From Salvator merianae (lineage: Eukaryota; Chordata; Lepidosauria; Squamata; Teiidae), in contig QVOM02000057.1 of assembly GCA_003586115.2 (NCBI GenBank), forward strand, positions 2,543,041 through 2,607,040: a stretch of DNA of 64,000 nucleotides, in the 5' to 3' direction. The first letter of the stretch is position 1; each line of letters opens with the position of its first letter. The translations under genes and the position numbers were made by a program. Under the pieces are notes generated by a model, which did no database searches, was not told where the DNA came from, and worked only from the letters and a program-made list of their open reading frames with translations. This document shows, one piece after another, positions 44,965 through 55,902 of the stretch.

Positions 44965-47900
44965 CCATTTGTGAAGTGATGCTAAGGTTCTCTTTGGGAG
45001 GGGGAATGATACTAATCACATCACACCCTCACTAGACCATTTCCTTAATCATTACTTCGTCATGGACAATCACTTCATAGTCATAATAGGTTTTCCTCTA
45101 ATTCATCCTCCAATCTTCTACATTTCACCATACTGGCTTGCTGTGATGAGGACACCATGCCAACTTCCTTCCCAGTTTCCTGGAACTAGAATTTCCTCTA
45201 AACAAATGTGCAGCACCTATCACCTATCAAATTTTTTTGCAATAGCCCGGAACCCATGAAGAGCACACCCTCCTGTCTGTAGACTGAAACCTGCTGGCAG
45301 GTTTCCTTTCTGTGGAGGAAAGTGCAAAAAGGCCCGAAGATTTTTACTCTTGTTTGAAGCTATATCTGGCTATTGTAACAACTTGAGGACAGGATCTTGT
45401 TGAGCTTGGAAAATAGCATGAGATACTGATTGGAAATCTGGTTTTCCTTCTGCAAACTGCAGGTAGGATGGGATCAGGACTGTAACAACATACAAGTGTT
45501 CCATCTTATTTTTCCTCCACTCTTCAAGAACTGATTCATTATCTGGACAAGTTGATGGATTTCTTCTCCGTGCCTTAGAACATTTCAACCTTCCGCCTAG
45601 GGGCCTAATGCCTCATTCCAGGATACTGTAAGTCAATGGTAATTTATTCTTTTTCCATTCACTGGTTTCCCATATTTTTAGAGATCCTACTATATAGTTG
45701 CCAAGAATTTCTGAGCACTCTCAAGATCCTCATTAGGTGTTTCAGTGTGGATGTTGTTCTGCTCTTTCTCTACATACATACAGAATCGGGGAAATTGTCC
45801 TAAGCAGGCTACTATCTAGAGTACAGAGATACTCCGTATCCTTTGCCACTGGTTTGTGAGATCCATAAAGCTTCCATGATTGTGCAAAAAATACACAAGA
45901 TTTTGCATTCAGTCCATAGCTCAGCCTTCCAGGCATAATGGTGCCAGCCAAGATGATGCAATCAAATTTGTATAGTATAATATAATATAATAAGTAGTTA
46001 TTATAATGCAATCAACAGTCAACATTATAGGATTGTCAACCCCTACTTGCCTTGCTTTGCATGCTGCAGCACATATCCTTAAAACGTAGGTCCTGGTACA
46101 CTCTGTCCCAGATCTAAAGCTCTCCAAAAATTCCAAATAACACACTGGGCTTCCAAGGAAGTGGACTTCCCCTTTTATTCTGGGGTTGCAGTCCACAAAT
46201 ATGTTCCTTTCTCTATTGTCTGTGAAGGCATAGCCTTGTCTCTGAATTCTCCCAATGGCCCCAAAGTCCTGGGATAAGCCTTCTGCATTACATGATCTCC
46301 AGAGGCACGTCTGGGTTCAACGAGTGCTAGGAACGGAGGTTCCTAGCCTCAGTTCCCCTAGGGACCCATTTTGGCTGTGCAATTTGGTGCATTGCTGAAA
46401 TGCCCCCCCCCCCCATTAAACTAGGAAAACGAGGTGTGTGGTCTTCCACATCCCTCTCTGTACCAGTCTAGTGGAGCCTGGACTGCCAGTGGACCTGTAA
46501 AAACAGATCTACTAGTGTCCTGGTCTAGGCAACCATTGTGACCACCTAGACTGGGTCTCACTCCATCCCAGTGCCGATGCAGTGGCCCAAGAAGAGGAAA
46601 GGTGTTCTCTCTTCTGCTTCAGCTTGCAGAAGACAAGGTCCAGAAGAGGGTTAGCCCCCATGCTGGAAAGTACCTTAGAATTGCAACTAGATAACTACCT
46701 ATCCCTCACTGAATGGGATAAAAGGGGAGCTTGGAGAGTTATGTCTTGCAGGTATTTTGACCTGGGCTCCTGTATTTAGGAATGTGGGTTAATTCAGTAC
46801 TCCCAATGGCCACTTCCAGTTCTGTGCTTCTGTCTATGGGGTAGGATGACAGGATAGTAGAAGATAGTGGTGTGTCCACTTAGGAGCTTTCCTCTGATCT
46901 ACTCCAACACCCTTTGATCTACAACGCATCAAAGAGTGTCTCCAGGTTTCCAGGTTTTCACTTGGACCCTTGAACTTCCTGCACTGTGCTATGGATGTCA
47001 TGTTTGGCTGCATATTTGGGATAATCCCCTGGTACAAAATCATTTCCTTTTGATTGCCGAATAGCTTTTAAGGAACCTGAGTTTTCCCAAAGCCTGTCCT
47101 ACCAAGGAGGACAGAGTGTCAAAATTTTGAACTACCTTGCCAGAGGTCTTGGATTCAGGAGTTTAAATTTCAGTAGGCCTTCAAGGTTGGGTTGCAGACA
47201 GAAGCCCTGACAACCATCTTGTGAGTTAAACCATTGTGGTTACCAGTCTGAAGATAATAAAATGCAAGAGGGAGATAGCTTGCCCAAAGCCACCCAGCAA
47301 CTCCATGCATGAATCCCAGATCTGCCTTCAGATTGGTGAATGTGTTCAGCCCACTTGCGCCACACCAGGAGTGTGACTCGTAAGCAGGTTCAGGAAATTC
47401 ATTGCTTAAACCGCAGCTAATAACAGGTATTACAGATATGCTAGCACTGCAAATCAGCATATCACATAATTGCAGGGTACTCTTGGAAACCAGTTGCTAA
47501 TTAGCTGGAAAGATACAGCGAGGAAGGCGTAATTATCCCAACTCAAAGGCCACTGAGCATCCATAAACATTAACTGGGATGTTCTCTGGAATAGGGCTCT
47601 GATTTGGAAAGCAATTACTGGGATACATTAGTGTTCTTGTGGGAAAACTGTTGCAAAGAATGCTGGGCAATAGCAACCAATATCAAAAGGGTTCCCGTCC
47701 CCAGGATCATAACCCTTAGGCCTCCGAGTTTCTATGGATCATGCGATGCTTTTGTACTAATGTCTGCTAGCTGGTTTCCCAAAGGTCTCAAGAACCACCC
47801 CAAAGATCCATTGACATGAGCTCCTTGGGCTCCAGCTACCCAACCCAGGAGTGGAGCATCCAAATAACTGGACAGCCCCTGGTGAGGTCACAAGAACCCT

Positions 47901-48194
47901 CCCCAGCCTGCTCCTGCACGCTTGAAATGGGCTTTTCCCACATTCCTTTTTTAAGCAACTCTCAGGGTGGGCTACTTGGATGGGCAAGGGAGAGAGGAGG
48001 TGACTTGTTGATCCAGTTTGTGGCCAGCCCAGAATGGTTCTGAACTGAAAATGGCCTACTTCCAGGGCCATTTCCAGACTGCCTCAAAACCAGCCAGAGT
48101 GAAAACCTAAGCAGGCTTTTATATAACTATTATGGCTTCCATTAGATCTGAGATTCTGCCCCTCTAATAATGGGGAGCTTCAGTCAGTAGGCAT

Positions 48195-48483
48195 GTCCTC
48201 CTGTTTTTGGGCTGTTGTTCCATGTTCTATAGTTCTTCTGAGAACCTAAGCTTTCAGACACAGCTACGACGCCCATCTTCAGAGAATCTGACTTCTGGAA
48301 GAGTCGAAACAATTGGAAGAGTCAGTTGTTTTGACTCTTCCAGAAGTCAGATCCTCTGAAGATGGACATTGTAACTATGTCCGAAAGCTTAGGTTCTCAG
48401 AAGAACTATAGAACACAGCACGGCAACCCAAAAACTACTACAAATTAGATTGAAACCGGCCGTGAAAGCCTACATTCTACCAT
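48195..48483. mobile_element. Foldback MITE, copy 2
   Basis: Inverted arms of about 110 bp meet near 48315. TTTTTGGGCTGTTGTTCCAT on the left pairs with CACAGCACGGCAACCCAAAAA on the right, and CTTCTGGAAGAGTCGAAAC with TTTTGACTCTTCCAGAAG. The right side keeps an outer arm (CGTGAAAGCCTACATTCTACC) whose complement is seen on the left of copy 1. Confidence 0.85.
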
Positions 48484-48504
48484 GCCCTCCTGATTTGTAA
48501 CGTT

Positions 48505-48858
48505 TCTGCTGAGGTCTGTAAAGAACTCCTCCATCACATATTAAGTCAATGTCCTAGCTGTTCTAATGCCACCTTGACCGGCCTTCTACTGCAAGACACA
48601 TCACCCAGCATCCCTCTTGCCACAGCTACATTTTCGGTCTTCACCTTCAGAATATATCCTAATTCCTAATTTTAGCTCTGAATTCTTTTCAAATTTTCCT
48701 GCCTTTTCCTCCAGGTCTCTACTTTCTTATAGAGTTTATATCCCTTGTTGAGCTCTTCTATATCAAAACTGCTGTTAGTGTATTATTTTATCTGCTTATG
48801 TTATCTCTAGTTTTTAATGAGACAATGACCGTAATAAATATTTTGAATTTGAATACTC
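48505..48858 (+). mobile_element. LINE 3' tail
   Basis: The end of an ORF with CKELLHHILSQCP-like residues (the H..C knuckle of LINE C-termini), a 3' UTR, and a terminal GACCGTAATAAATATTTTGA with GAATTT repeats. Confidence 0.6.
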
Positions 48859-49651
48859 TTCTGTTAGGCAAACACTGGGAGATTACATTTTAATGGGAAG
48901 CAGTATATAAATATTTTCAATAAAGAAACAGTCACAGATAGAAAAGCAGCTGGACTGATAGGAAAAAACACACACTTCGGGACAGAGATAGGTCAGATTT
49001 CATGATTTGTCATTCTCAAGAAGTTGTTTGGCTTCTTCCAGATGCAAAAATAGGAATAGGAATAGGAATGCACATGTGCAAGAACTGGAATTTAGTCGTT
49101 TGGTTCAGATAGAATGGATGAAGGTCCCAGTGCAGTTCACAACATATGGTAAAACACAATATCCTAAAACATCCTATCTGAACTGTACCATGTTAATGTG
49201 ACCTGCTTTAAAAAAAAAAGACCAGAAGAACTAGGGTAACTGCAGAATACTGGATTTTATTGCTGCTGCAGAAATGTTTTATAAGATTCCAGTGGTTAGT
49301 GATGCTGAACATCCATCCAAACCCCCTCTGGCCAAACCAGGTGAAAATATTTGACAGGTAGCCTACTTTTTGTGTAATTTAAGTGGCTCTTGGGAGAATC
49401 ATATGCCAAATTGCCACTCAAATTACTGGGTTAATTTGTCATAAAATCAACTATTTAGGGTGTAGCATTCAGTCCCACATGGATGTTGAATCCTCCAAAA
49501 ACTCATAAACACAATCAGGGAAATTATTACCTCCATTTCAGTAATCAACCCCAAGGGAGCTTGTAGTTATTTGAACACCATAAAATCATAGGGGAAAGAC
49601 AGGCAACCTCTGTTACAGGATATCCCTTCTCCTTTAGCCTTCCTAAGGAAG

Positions 49652-49719
49652 TATAAAAGACTGGAAGACGAGGTACCTCCTAACCATTTCTGTCCTTTTG
49701 GGATCCTCAGAAAAACTAG
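49652..49719 (+). promoter_or_regulatory. CBP-7 TATA box and non-coding exon 1
   Basis: TATAAAA at 49652-49658. Exon 1 runs from about 49682 to 49719 and ends at donor GTAAGT (GT at 49720-49721). The intron is 49720-50854 and carries a palindromic MITE at about 49978-50183. Confidence 0.8.
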
Positions 49720-49977
49720 GTAAGTTTTTAATCGGGGATTTCAATACGGGTTGTGATTTGGGATGAGAGATTCTCAGGCTTTGGGCAAAAGAAGGAAAGA
49801 TGCAATGATGAACATAGTCAGGAAAACTTTAGACCATTTGGTGCTTACTTTAACTTTAACTTCTACTTTAGCACAGCTGCAGGTCATAATGTACTTGGTT
49901 TATAATCACTTGCTTTCAGGGAACAGATGCTTTCAGCAATAACATATCCCTGCCTCAGTATAGGATTCAAAGTGGAG

Positions 49978-50183
49978 GCTGTATCCACATACATTAAAAA
50001 AGCAGTTTGTAGATTGTGGGCACTGGTGTTCCTATCCCACCTCTAGTCCATATTTAAGGCCTGAAAATGAGCATTGACTGCACATTTTCTGGCCTTTAAT
50101 GCTAGTTAAGACACTAAAATGTATACACCACCATTTCTAAGCTGCTTTAGAGCTACTTTTTTCAACTCTGCTTGGATGTAGCC
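49978..50183. mobile_element. Palindromic MITE in the CBP-7 intron
   Basis: The ends GGCTGTATCCACAT and GGATGTAGCC are inverted. Internal AAAAAGCAGTTTGTAG and CTAAGCTGCTTTAGAG arms. Same family as 40369-40590. Confidence 0.6.
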
Positions 50184-50884
50184 TGTGTTATATGGAATCT
50201 GCAGTTATTAAAGTTGTTGGATTCTTTGATAGAGAGAATTGAAGATAGGCTGGGGTTGCATGAGGCAGACAAGCCATAAGAATTTCTATTTTCATACTCA
50301 TTAGGTTTTGTTTAGGATTCCTCTAAGGATAAGTGATAGCATGAAGTAAAACTCCCAGGCACTTGCCTTCTCAGGCTACAGATCCCAGCACACCACTCTA
50401 CTCATGTGTAGGATGTCTCTTCCTCTTCTAGGAAGGCCTCAGGTGAAGTTGGTCACACTGAGCACATGGCCAGCATTCTCAAAGCTTTCTCAGGACAAGA
50501 AGTGGTTTGCTGGAGTCAATAGTCTCAGAAAACAAAATGGGATGGGTAGGTTGTAGATAGATAGATAGAAGATATGGAAGGTCATATGTATGGATGGAGT
50601 AGATGACAGTCTCTTCTCAGTAAACATAAATTTCCAGGGCCAGCAAGCACACGGAATCAGAAGAGGGCCTAGGTGTTGAGAAAGCCCATCAAACCAGGCT
50701 TTTCTCCACAGTTTGCCACAGCTTCCCACCTTCAGAGGCTGACACTGAATCTCTGCCTTGTGCTTCTCCTGCCCCTCCCATGCTGGATGCTACTCATTCA
50801 TTTAAGGATCTCACAAAATGTTTATTCATATTTATTTCTGTTGTCTTGTTTCAGTCACATCACACTTGCCTTCGTCCCGTCAAG

Positions 50885-51160
50885 ATGCCTTGCAGACCAC
50901 TGTGCTATGGAACCTGCCCACCAACCACTGTAACAATTCAACCGCCCCCCTTCTGCGTCACAATCCCAGGACCCACCATTCATTGCCCTGATGCCCCTCT
51001 TTGCATCGAACAATGCAACCCCTGTGTTCCTTACCGCCTTGGATGCACCAAATTGGCAAATATTCCCCATGGGAGTTTTCCAAGTGGCCCAAGTCTGATG
51101 AATGTCTTTCCGAAGCCAATGTTTTTCAGACACGATGACATTGGGAATGTCTTTTACTAA
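50885..51160 (+). CDS. Corneous beta-protein CBP-7 with atypical C-terminus, 91 aa
   Basis: The 91-residue protein starts MPCRPLCYGTCPPTTV. ATG 50885 is the first ATG after the acceptor (TTGTTTCAG; AG at 50853-50854), and the upstream in-frame extension lies in the intron. The core box is TTVTIQPPPFCVTIPGPTIH followed by CPDAPLCIEQCNPCVP, with Cys24 inside the box. Nine cysteines (3, 7, 11, 24, 34, 40, 44, 47, 54) all lie in the first 54 residues. The remaining 37 residues have no cysteine and no Gly-rich repeat, and end in an unusual aromatic/acidic stretch (FFRHDDIGNVFY). The front half groups with CBP-1 and CBP-3, but the tail matches none of the others. Poly(A) signal AATAAA at 51428-51433. 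It is divergent from CBP-6 and convergent with CBP-8. Confidence 0.9.
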   Translation: MPCRPLCYGTCPPTTVTIQPPPFCVTIPGPTIHCPDAPLCIEQCNPCVPYRLGCTKLANIPHGSFPSGPSLMNVFPKPMFFRHDDIGNVFY

Positions 51161-51427
51161 ATTTAGGCAGAAGACCAGGAAAACACAGGAATGAAGAAAA
51201 CCTTGGATAAGAGATTGACTTGGCTCAACTCCTCTGCAAGCTTGTAGTCTGGAATGGCTGAGCATCCATTGTTCCAGCTCAATGGGCAGTGGAAACATGA
51301 ATGCTCGGAACCTCAATAGACTAGCCCTTCTTGAACTCTCCCTTCTTACTTTAAGCTTCACCTTAATTCTATATGTATTTAATTATTTCCTCTTGCATTT
51401 TGGGAGGGAGGGAATCCTTTCTCCTGC

Positions 51428-51433
51428 AATAAA
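51428..51433 (+). other. Poly(A) signal of CBP-7
   Basis: AATAAA about 270 nt after the stop codon. A second AATAAA lies near 51710. Confidence 0.55.
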
Positions 51434-52279
51434 TCTGGGCCATGGTTTCCATGAACGTGATCCTTCAACAGATGCATACATGCTCCTGAAGGATTCACAG
51501 GTAGCCTACAGGTCAACATGTCCTGCTGGGAGTTGTCAACTGTTTTACAATCAGCCTGCTTTTCCTTACCCCCTTTAATGCCAAACTACTTGTAGACCTT
51601 GTCTGCTCAGTAAAAGGCATAAAAAAGAGACCTCACTGGCATTCAAAGACAATTGTATAGGACTGTCTGTCTTGTTTCTTGACTAAGAACATCCACGAAG
51701 ATGACCACGGAATAAAAACCAGTGAAGAAGTTGGCTACCTGGGACCTTTGCAGGAAGAGACTTTCAAGCGTTCAGATTCATTGCACTGAAATGTCTTATC
51801 AGCTGCTGTGCTTCAATTTTAAAGTGGCTATATTTTGCTCACAGGAAAGTGTGATATGGTAAGACCAGATGCTCAATTCTGTTGCACTAGAACTGCAGGA
51901 TTGCATAGCTTTTTGGAAAGAGAACATAGCTTCTGTCTTCAGGTGCATCTTTTCCTGAAAACCATAATTGATTCATTTCAGTAGATCTACTCTGGAAGTT
52001 CCATAAACCTCATCAAATGTAACGATTCACTCTCCATGAAAATGTCCAGGAATTCTCTGAATGTTTTCTTTTTACTTCCTTTGCCCAGTAAAACTCTCTG
52101 TTGCAGCACGTGATGCCTGATTCTGGTTTTTTCCTCTCATTTTCTTTTCACTGGCAGTTTTCCAAAAAGCATGAGGTGCCAGGAACAAGGGGGGAGGGGG
52201 GAGCCCATGCTGTCTACATTGTATTTATTGAAGCATTAACTAAAGTATAAAAGTGGGCTCAAAGGGAGTGTAAGAATGT

Positions 52280-52565
52280 TAAGAGGCGCCATATTGGATT
52301 AGATCAACAGTCCATTTGGTCCAGAAGTCTGTTTATACAGCAGCCAAGTGGGTTTTTCTGAGAAGGCCACAGAGAGAACAAGAGTACATCAGTTTCTCCT
52401 TTCCTATTATCCTCTATAGGTGGTCTTCATAAGAAGACAGTTATCAATAATCCTACTTTCCAAAGATTTATTTAATCCTCTTTTCAAGTCACTGAAGATA
52501 ATGGCCAACACTACCACTGGTAGGGAATTCCATAGGCCAACTGTCTACACTGCGAATACTGATGT
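52280..52565 (-). mobile_element. L2/CR1-like LINE fragment
   Basis: Starts AATGTTAAGAGGCGCCATAT. Ends with the ORF-end region (ATAATGGCCAACACTACCACT, GGTAGGGAATTCCATAGGCC), the complement of a VVxxxNSxP-like ORF end. Homologous to 1-410. Confidence 0.68.
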
Positions 52566-53549
52566 CCTGCTCCTGACCTTCATTGCGACAGTGGTTGGGA
52601 AGCACCACAGGTCGCTCAGGTGCAACCGCAGCCTGCCACATGGCCATTCATTCGGGTATGAATGCCCTTGACCGGGAGCAGGCTAGGTGCTCCTGGTCAA
52701 GTTGTGGAGCACAATTTAGTGCTCCACAGCTATCTGCAGTTGGGAGCAGCTCGAGTCTACTCCCAGTCACACAGGCTGCAGTGTGGTGCGGACGCAGTTT
52801 CCTAGTGAGCGTGCAGACATTTAGTAGTGCTGGTCTCAAGAATGACTAAGGCATGGCAGCCCTTTTAGCTAACTCCTGGATTGAACTTTGCAGGAGCCAG
52901 AGCAGAAGCAGAAATTGTGGTGGATACCTGCAAGTGACTCTGCTGTGGTTGCCACTAATTGAAGAAACACTGCTCCAAAAGAAGTCCCCTCACAGCAGCA
53001 AGGTTCCTTTTCATAGCTGGAAGTTGCCATTTGGGGACCCAGTAAGTCCCCTCCCGTCCCCTCTATGCCTCCATAGAAGGGGAACTGATCCAACCCCGAC
53101 AACCAACTCGAGGGTCATTTGAAGAGGATCGATCATTAATCTACTTATCTATTTCTTGGGTCAATTTATATGGCACGATTAAGCCTAGAAAGACTCTCAG
53201 AGTGACTCACAATATGTAACCTTAAGACAAATCCCTGGCCTGACAACTCCAAACACGGAAAGCAATAATTGAAGCCACATTTGACTTGAATTTTCCACTA
53301 GTCCCACCTCCAAACAGGAGTTTTCTTCATCTCACCAGTAGTATGAGGTTTCTCGGTTTCTAGGTTGGGCCAGGGAGGGCCATGAGATGAATCATTTGGT
53401 GAGATTAATATTTCTTAAAGCAATCATATGCATTTCATAGCTAGGTGTTCTCACCATCACTTGAACTCTAATCCAGCTCCAGTGCCGAGCATATCATTTA
53501 TAAGAGCACCTCCATGTGGTGGAAGGTAATGTTTGCAACTACCATGAAT

Positions 53550-53896
53550 TAGAGATGTACATGAACTCGGGTTCAAAGGTTCCGTTTCAATCAAACCCAA
53601 TCTCTCTGAGTTTGGTTCAATTCTACAGCCAGGGTCAAATAGTTCCTGAACAGTGTGAGGTTAAAATTAAAATAAATAAATAAATAGATAGATAGATAGA
53701 TAGATAGATAAATAGAAAATAATTTGACAAAAAGTCCTATTTAAAGGGCAGGATACAGTCAAATTTGAATTACTCAAAACAGACTGTTGTGTTGGATGAA
53801 GCAGCACTAGCTTGGTTTGAATCAAACCAGCCTCTTTCTATCAGGAGCTGATGTGGTTCAAATTAAACTGGTTTAAACCAAATTTGCGTATCTCTA
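53550..53896. mobile_element. hAT-type MITE, full length
   Basis: It starts TAGAGATGTACATGAACTCG and ends CCAAATTTGCGTATCTCTA. The flanks CCATGAAT (53542-53549) and CCAGGAAT (53897-53904) match at 7 of 8. It contains an internal (AAAT)n(AGAT)n run at about 53668-53716. Confidence 0.85.
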
Positions 53897-55403
53897 CCAG
53901 GAATCTGCTTTGCAAAGGGATAAATGTTTTGCGGAAGGATAAAAATGTCTAAATTAATTTCCCACAATTTTTTTTTTTTTTTAAATGGCTATTTTGGCAT
54001 GCCCCATTTCAGAATCACTTTGCAAAAGGTCCAAGTGTCTAGGGGGAGATAAAAGTACTGTGCACAAACACACTTAAATTTATTTGAACTCTGCCATGCT
54101 ACAAATTTCTCTTTAATCCATCCTACTTACGGTCAGATCAGAAAATGGTTGGTAGTTTGACATGGATTTTCTTTTTTTGCATGTCTTGATTTCTTTTTTA
54201 AAAATAAATATCTTCTCAAATACACATCCATACGTAATTTTTTCAAATCAACATGTTGCAGGGTTTTGGTGGTTTTTTTTTTTTGCAAACCATGTCTCCT
54301 ATTGTAGTGAATTCTGTAAATAATTTTCACTAATGATGATGGTAATATGTACATTATTTTCAGTAAACATAGTTTTATTATAGAGCTAATTTGCAAAAGA
54401 ATGGAAGTCCATGAGGACTTGCCTTTTGGTTCAGGAAGTACTTCAGGAAGAGATATATATTTAGCTTAGTATATATGCAAATTTCCAGGAACATATATGT
54501 AAATTTGCATACGTATTTGAGCTAAATGAACTTTTTCTCCACCCATAAGGCCAGAGCATCGATTTATCACAGTTGATGACATCCCTGATGACAACTCCCC
54601 ACTAAGGATCACTACTAGTGGAGGATGGGGAGGTTGAAGGATTAGGGTAGTAGTCCACCAAACAATGTAGTACCTTTAATCCTCTTTGATCTACTTGACC
54701 ACATTCAAAGTAGGTTGCACCTCATGACAGGGGACTAGCAGTTCCTTATGATCCAGAGCCCTTGCTTTGGCCCCAGAGGACTGAGGTGTGGTACCTTTAT
54801 GCTCTTTGCCTCACCTTCTCACTAACGTCAATGCAGGGGAATGAAAGTTCCCTGGTTTTGATGTTACAGCATGGCCCTATTTTGGGACATGCAAGAAAGG
54901 GCCATAGAAGTCAGCCATTTTGGGTACATTCCAAACAAAGCCATGGTGAACAGGGACCTAGAGTCTGAGGTCCATCGTGATGGTGGAGGCATGAGACATT
55001 CATCCTACTCTGCAGGAAGGATGCTACCAAAAGTACTTGCTGGCCTTCAGAGGCACATGAAATCCCTGGGGATGTTGCTGACATCAATACATCACACCTC
55101 TTGTTCCTTCACTGCGTTCCTTCGGCCACGACTGTGCAGACAGCTTCAGTTGTGGCTTGGAACCTGATTCAGCACCATCAATTTCTGTTTTACTTGGAAT
55201 TGAGCCCTCTTGTGGTGACTTGCTATTTTCAATAGAGCAACGTGAAAGTAAACAGAGTCAGAACCCCAGTAAAGTAGACCTTGAGCCTAACAATTTTTCA
55301 TTCTCTCAGCCTCCTGAAAAGATAAGCATATAAAGCACTTCCTTAGAACAGGCAGAATACTAACTTTAAGACAAAAGACAAAACTTTGCAATGCAAAGTA
55401 AGC

Positions 55404-55409
55404 TTTAAT
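55404..55409 (-). other. Poly(A) signal of CBP-8
   Basis: ATTAAA on the minus strand, about 495 nt beyond the stop codon. The long 3' UTR makes this assignment less sure than the others. Confidence 0.45.
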
Positions 55410-55902
55410 GAGAATTAAGGGTTTAGAGAGACAACAGTCTTGCAACCAAATATGATTTGTCAGAAATAGGAAGGGGTTTTTTTTCTGCATCATTATTATT
55501 ATTATTTTCCATGTTCATAAAGAAATAACGTTCAATCTACCTCAGTGAACACAGCTGGGGGTTTTTCAAAATTTTCTTCAGGTAAGGAGTCCATAGTTTA
55601 AACAAAGAGCAGTGATTTTCCTGGAAAGTCCAACAAAAGAAGTGGTTTTATGTGGCGCCCGATCCAAATGGCACGTGTAGGGGTTAGGAGCAGCTCAGCT
55701 TGGGAGGGAAGTTTGGTGGACTTATTTCTTCTGGTATGCTGATGTGGAAAAGAAGAACATGCATGGGCTTCAGGAGAACTTCTCTGAACTTGCCTCAGCA
55801 CATTTGGTTTGTTGAGTTCTCCACCACAGGGACACATATTGCTTCCATCTTTTGCTTCTTCAGTAGTTCATCAGCCTCTGGATTGTTTCTTCTGGTATGG
55901 TA

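Larger units (their letters stand above)
44980..49640. other. Spacer between divergent CBP-6 and CBP-7
   Basis: 4.7 kb between TATA boxes. It holds the foldback copy 2, a LINE tail, a hairpin near 46325 (CTAGGAACGGAGGTTCCTAG) and an old SINE/LINE-like piece at about 47150-47380. No other gene recognised. Confidence 0.5.
51450..55395. other. Spacer between convergent CBP-7 and CBP-8
   Basis: Holds the LINE fragment, a MITE and simple repeats. The stretch 52620-52850 has small inverted words (GACCGGGAGCA and TGCTCCTGGTC) and may be another MITE. No gene seen. Confidence 0.5.
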
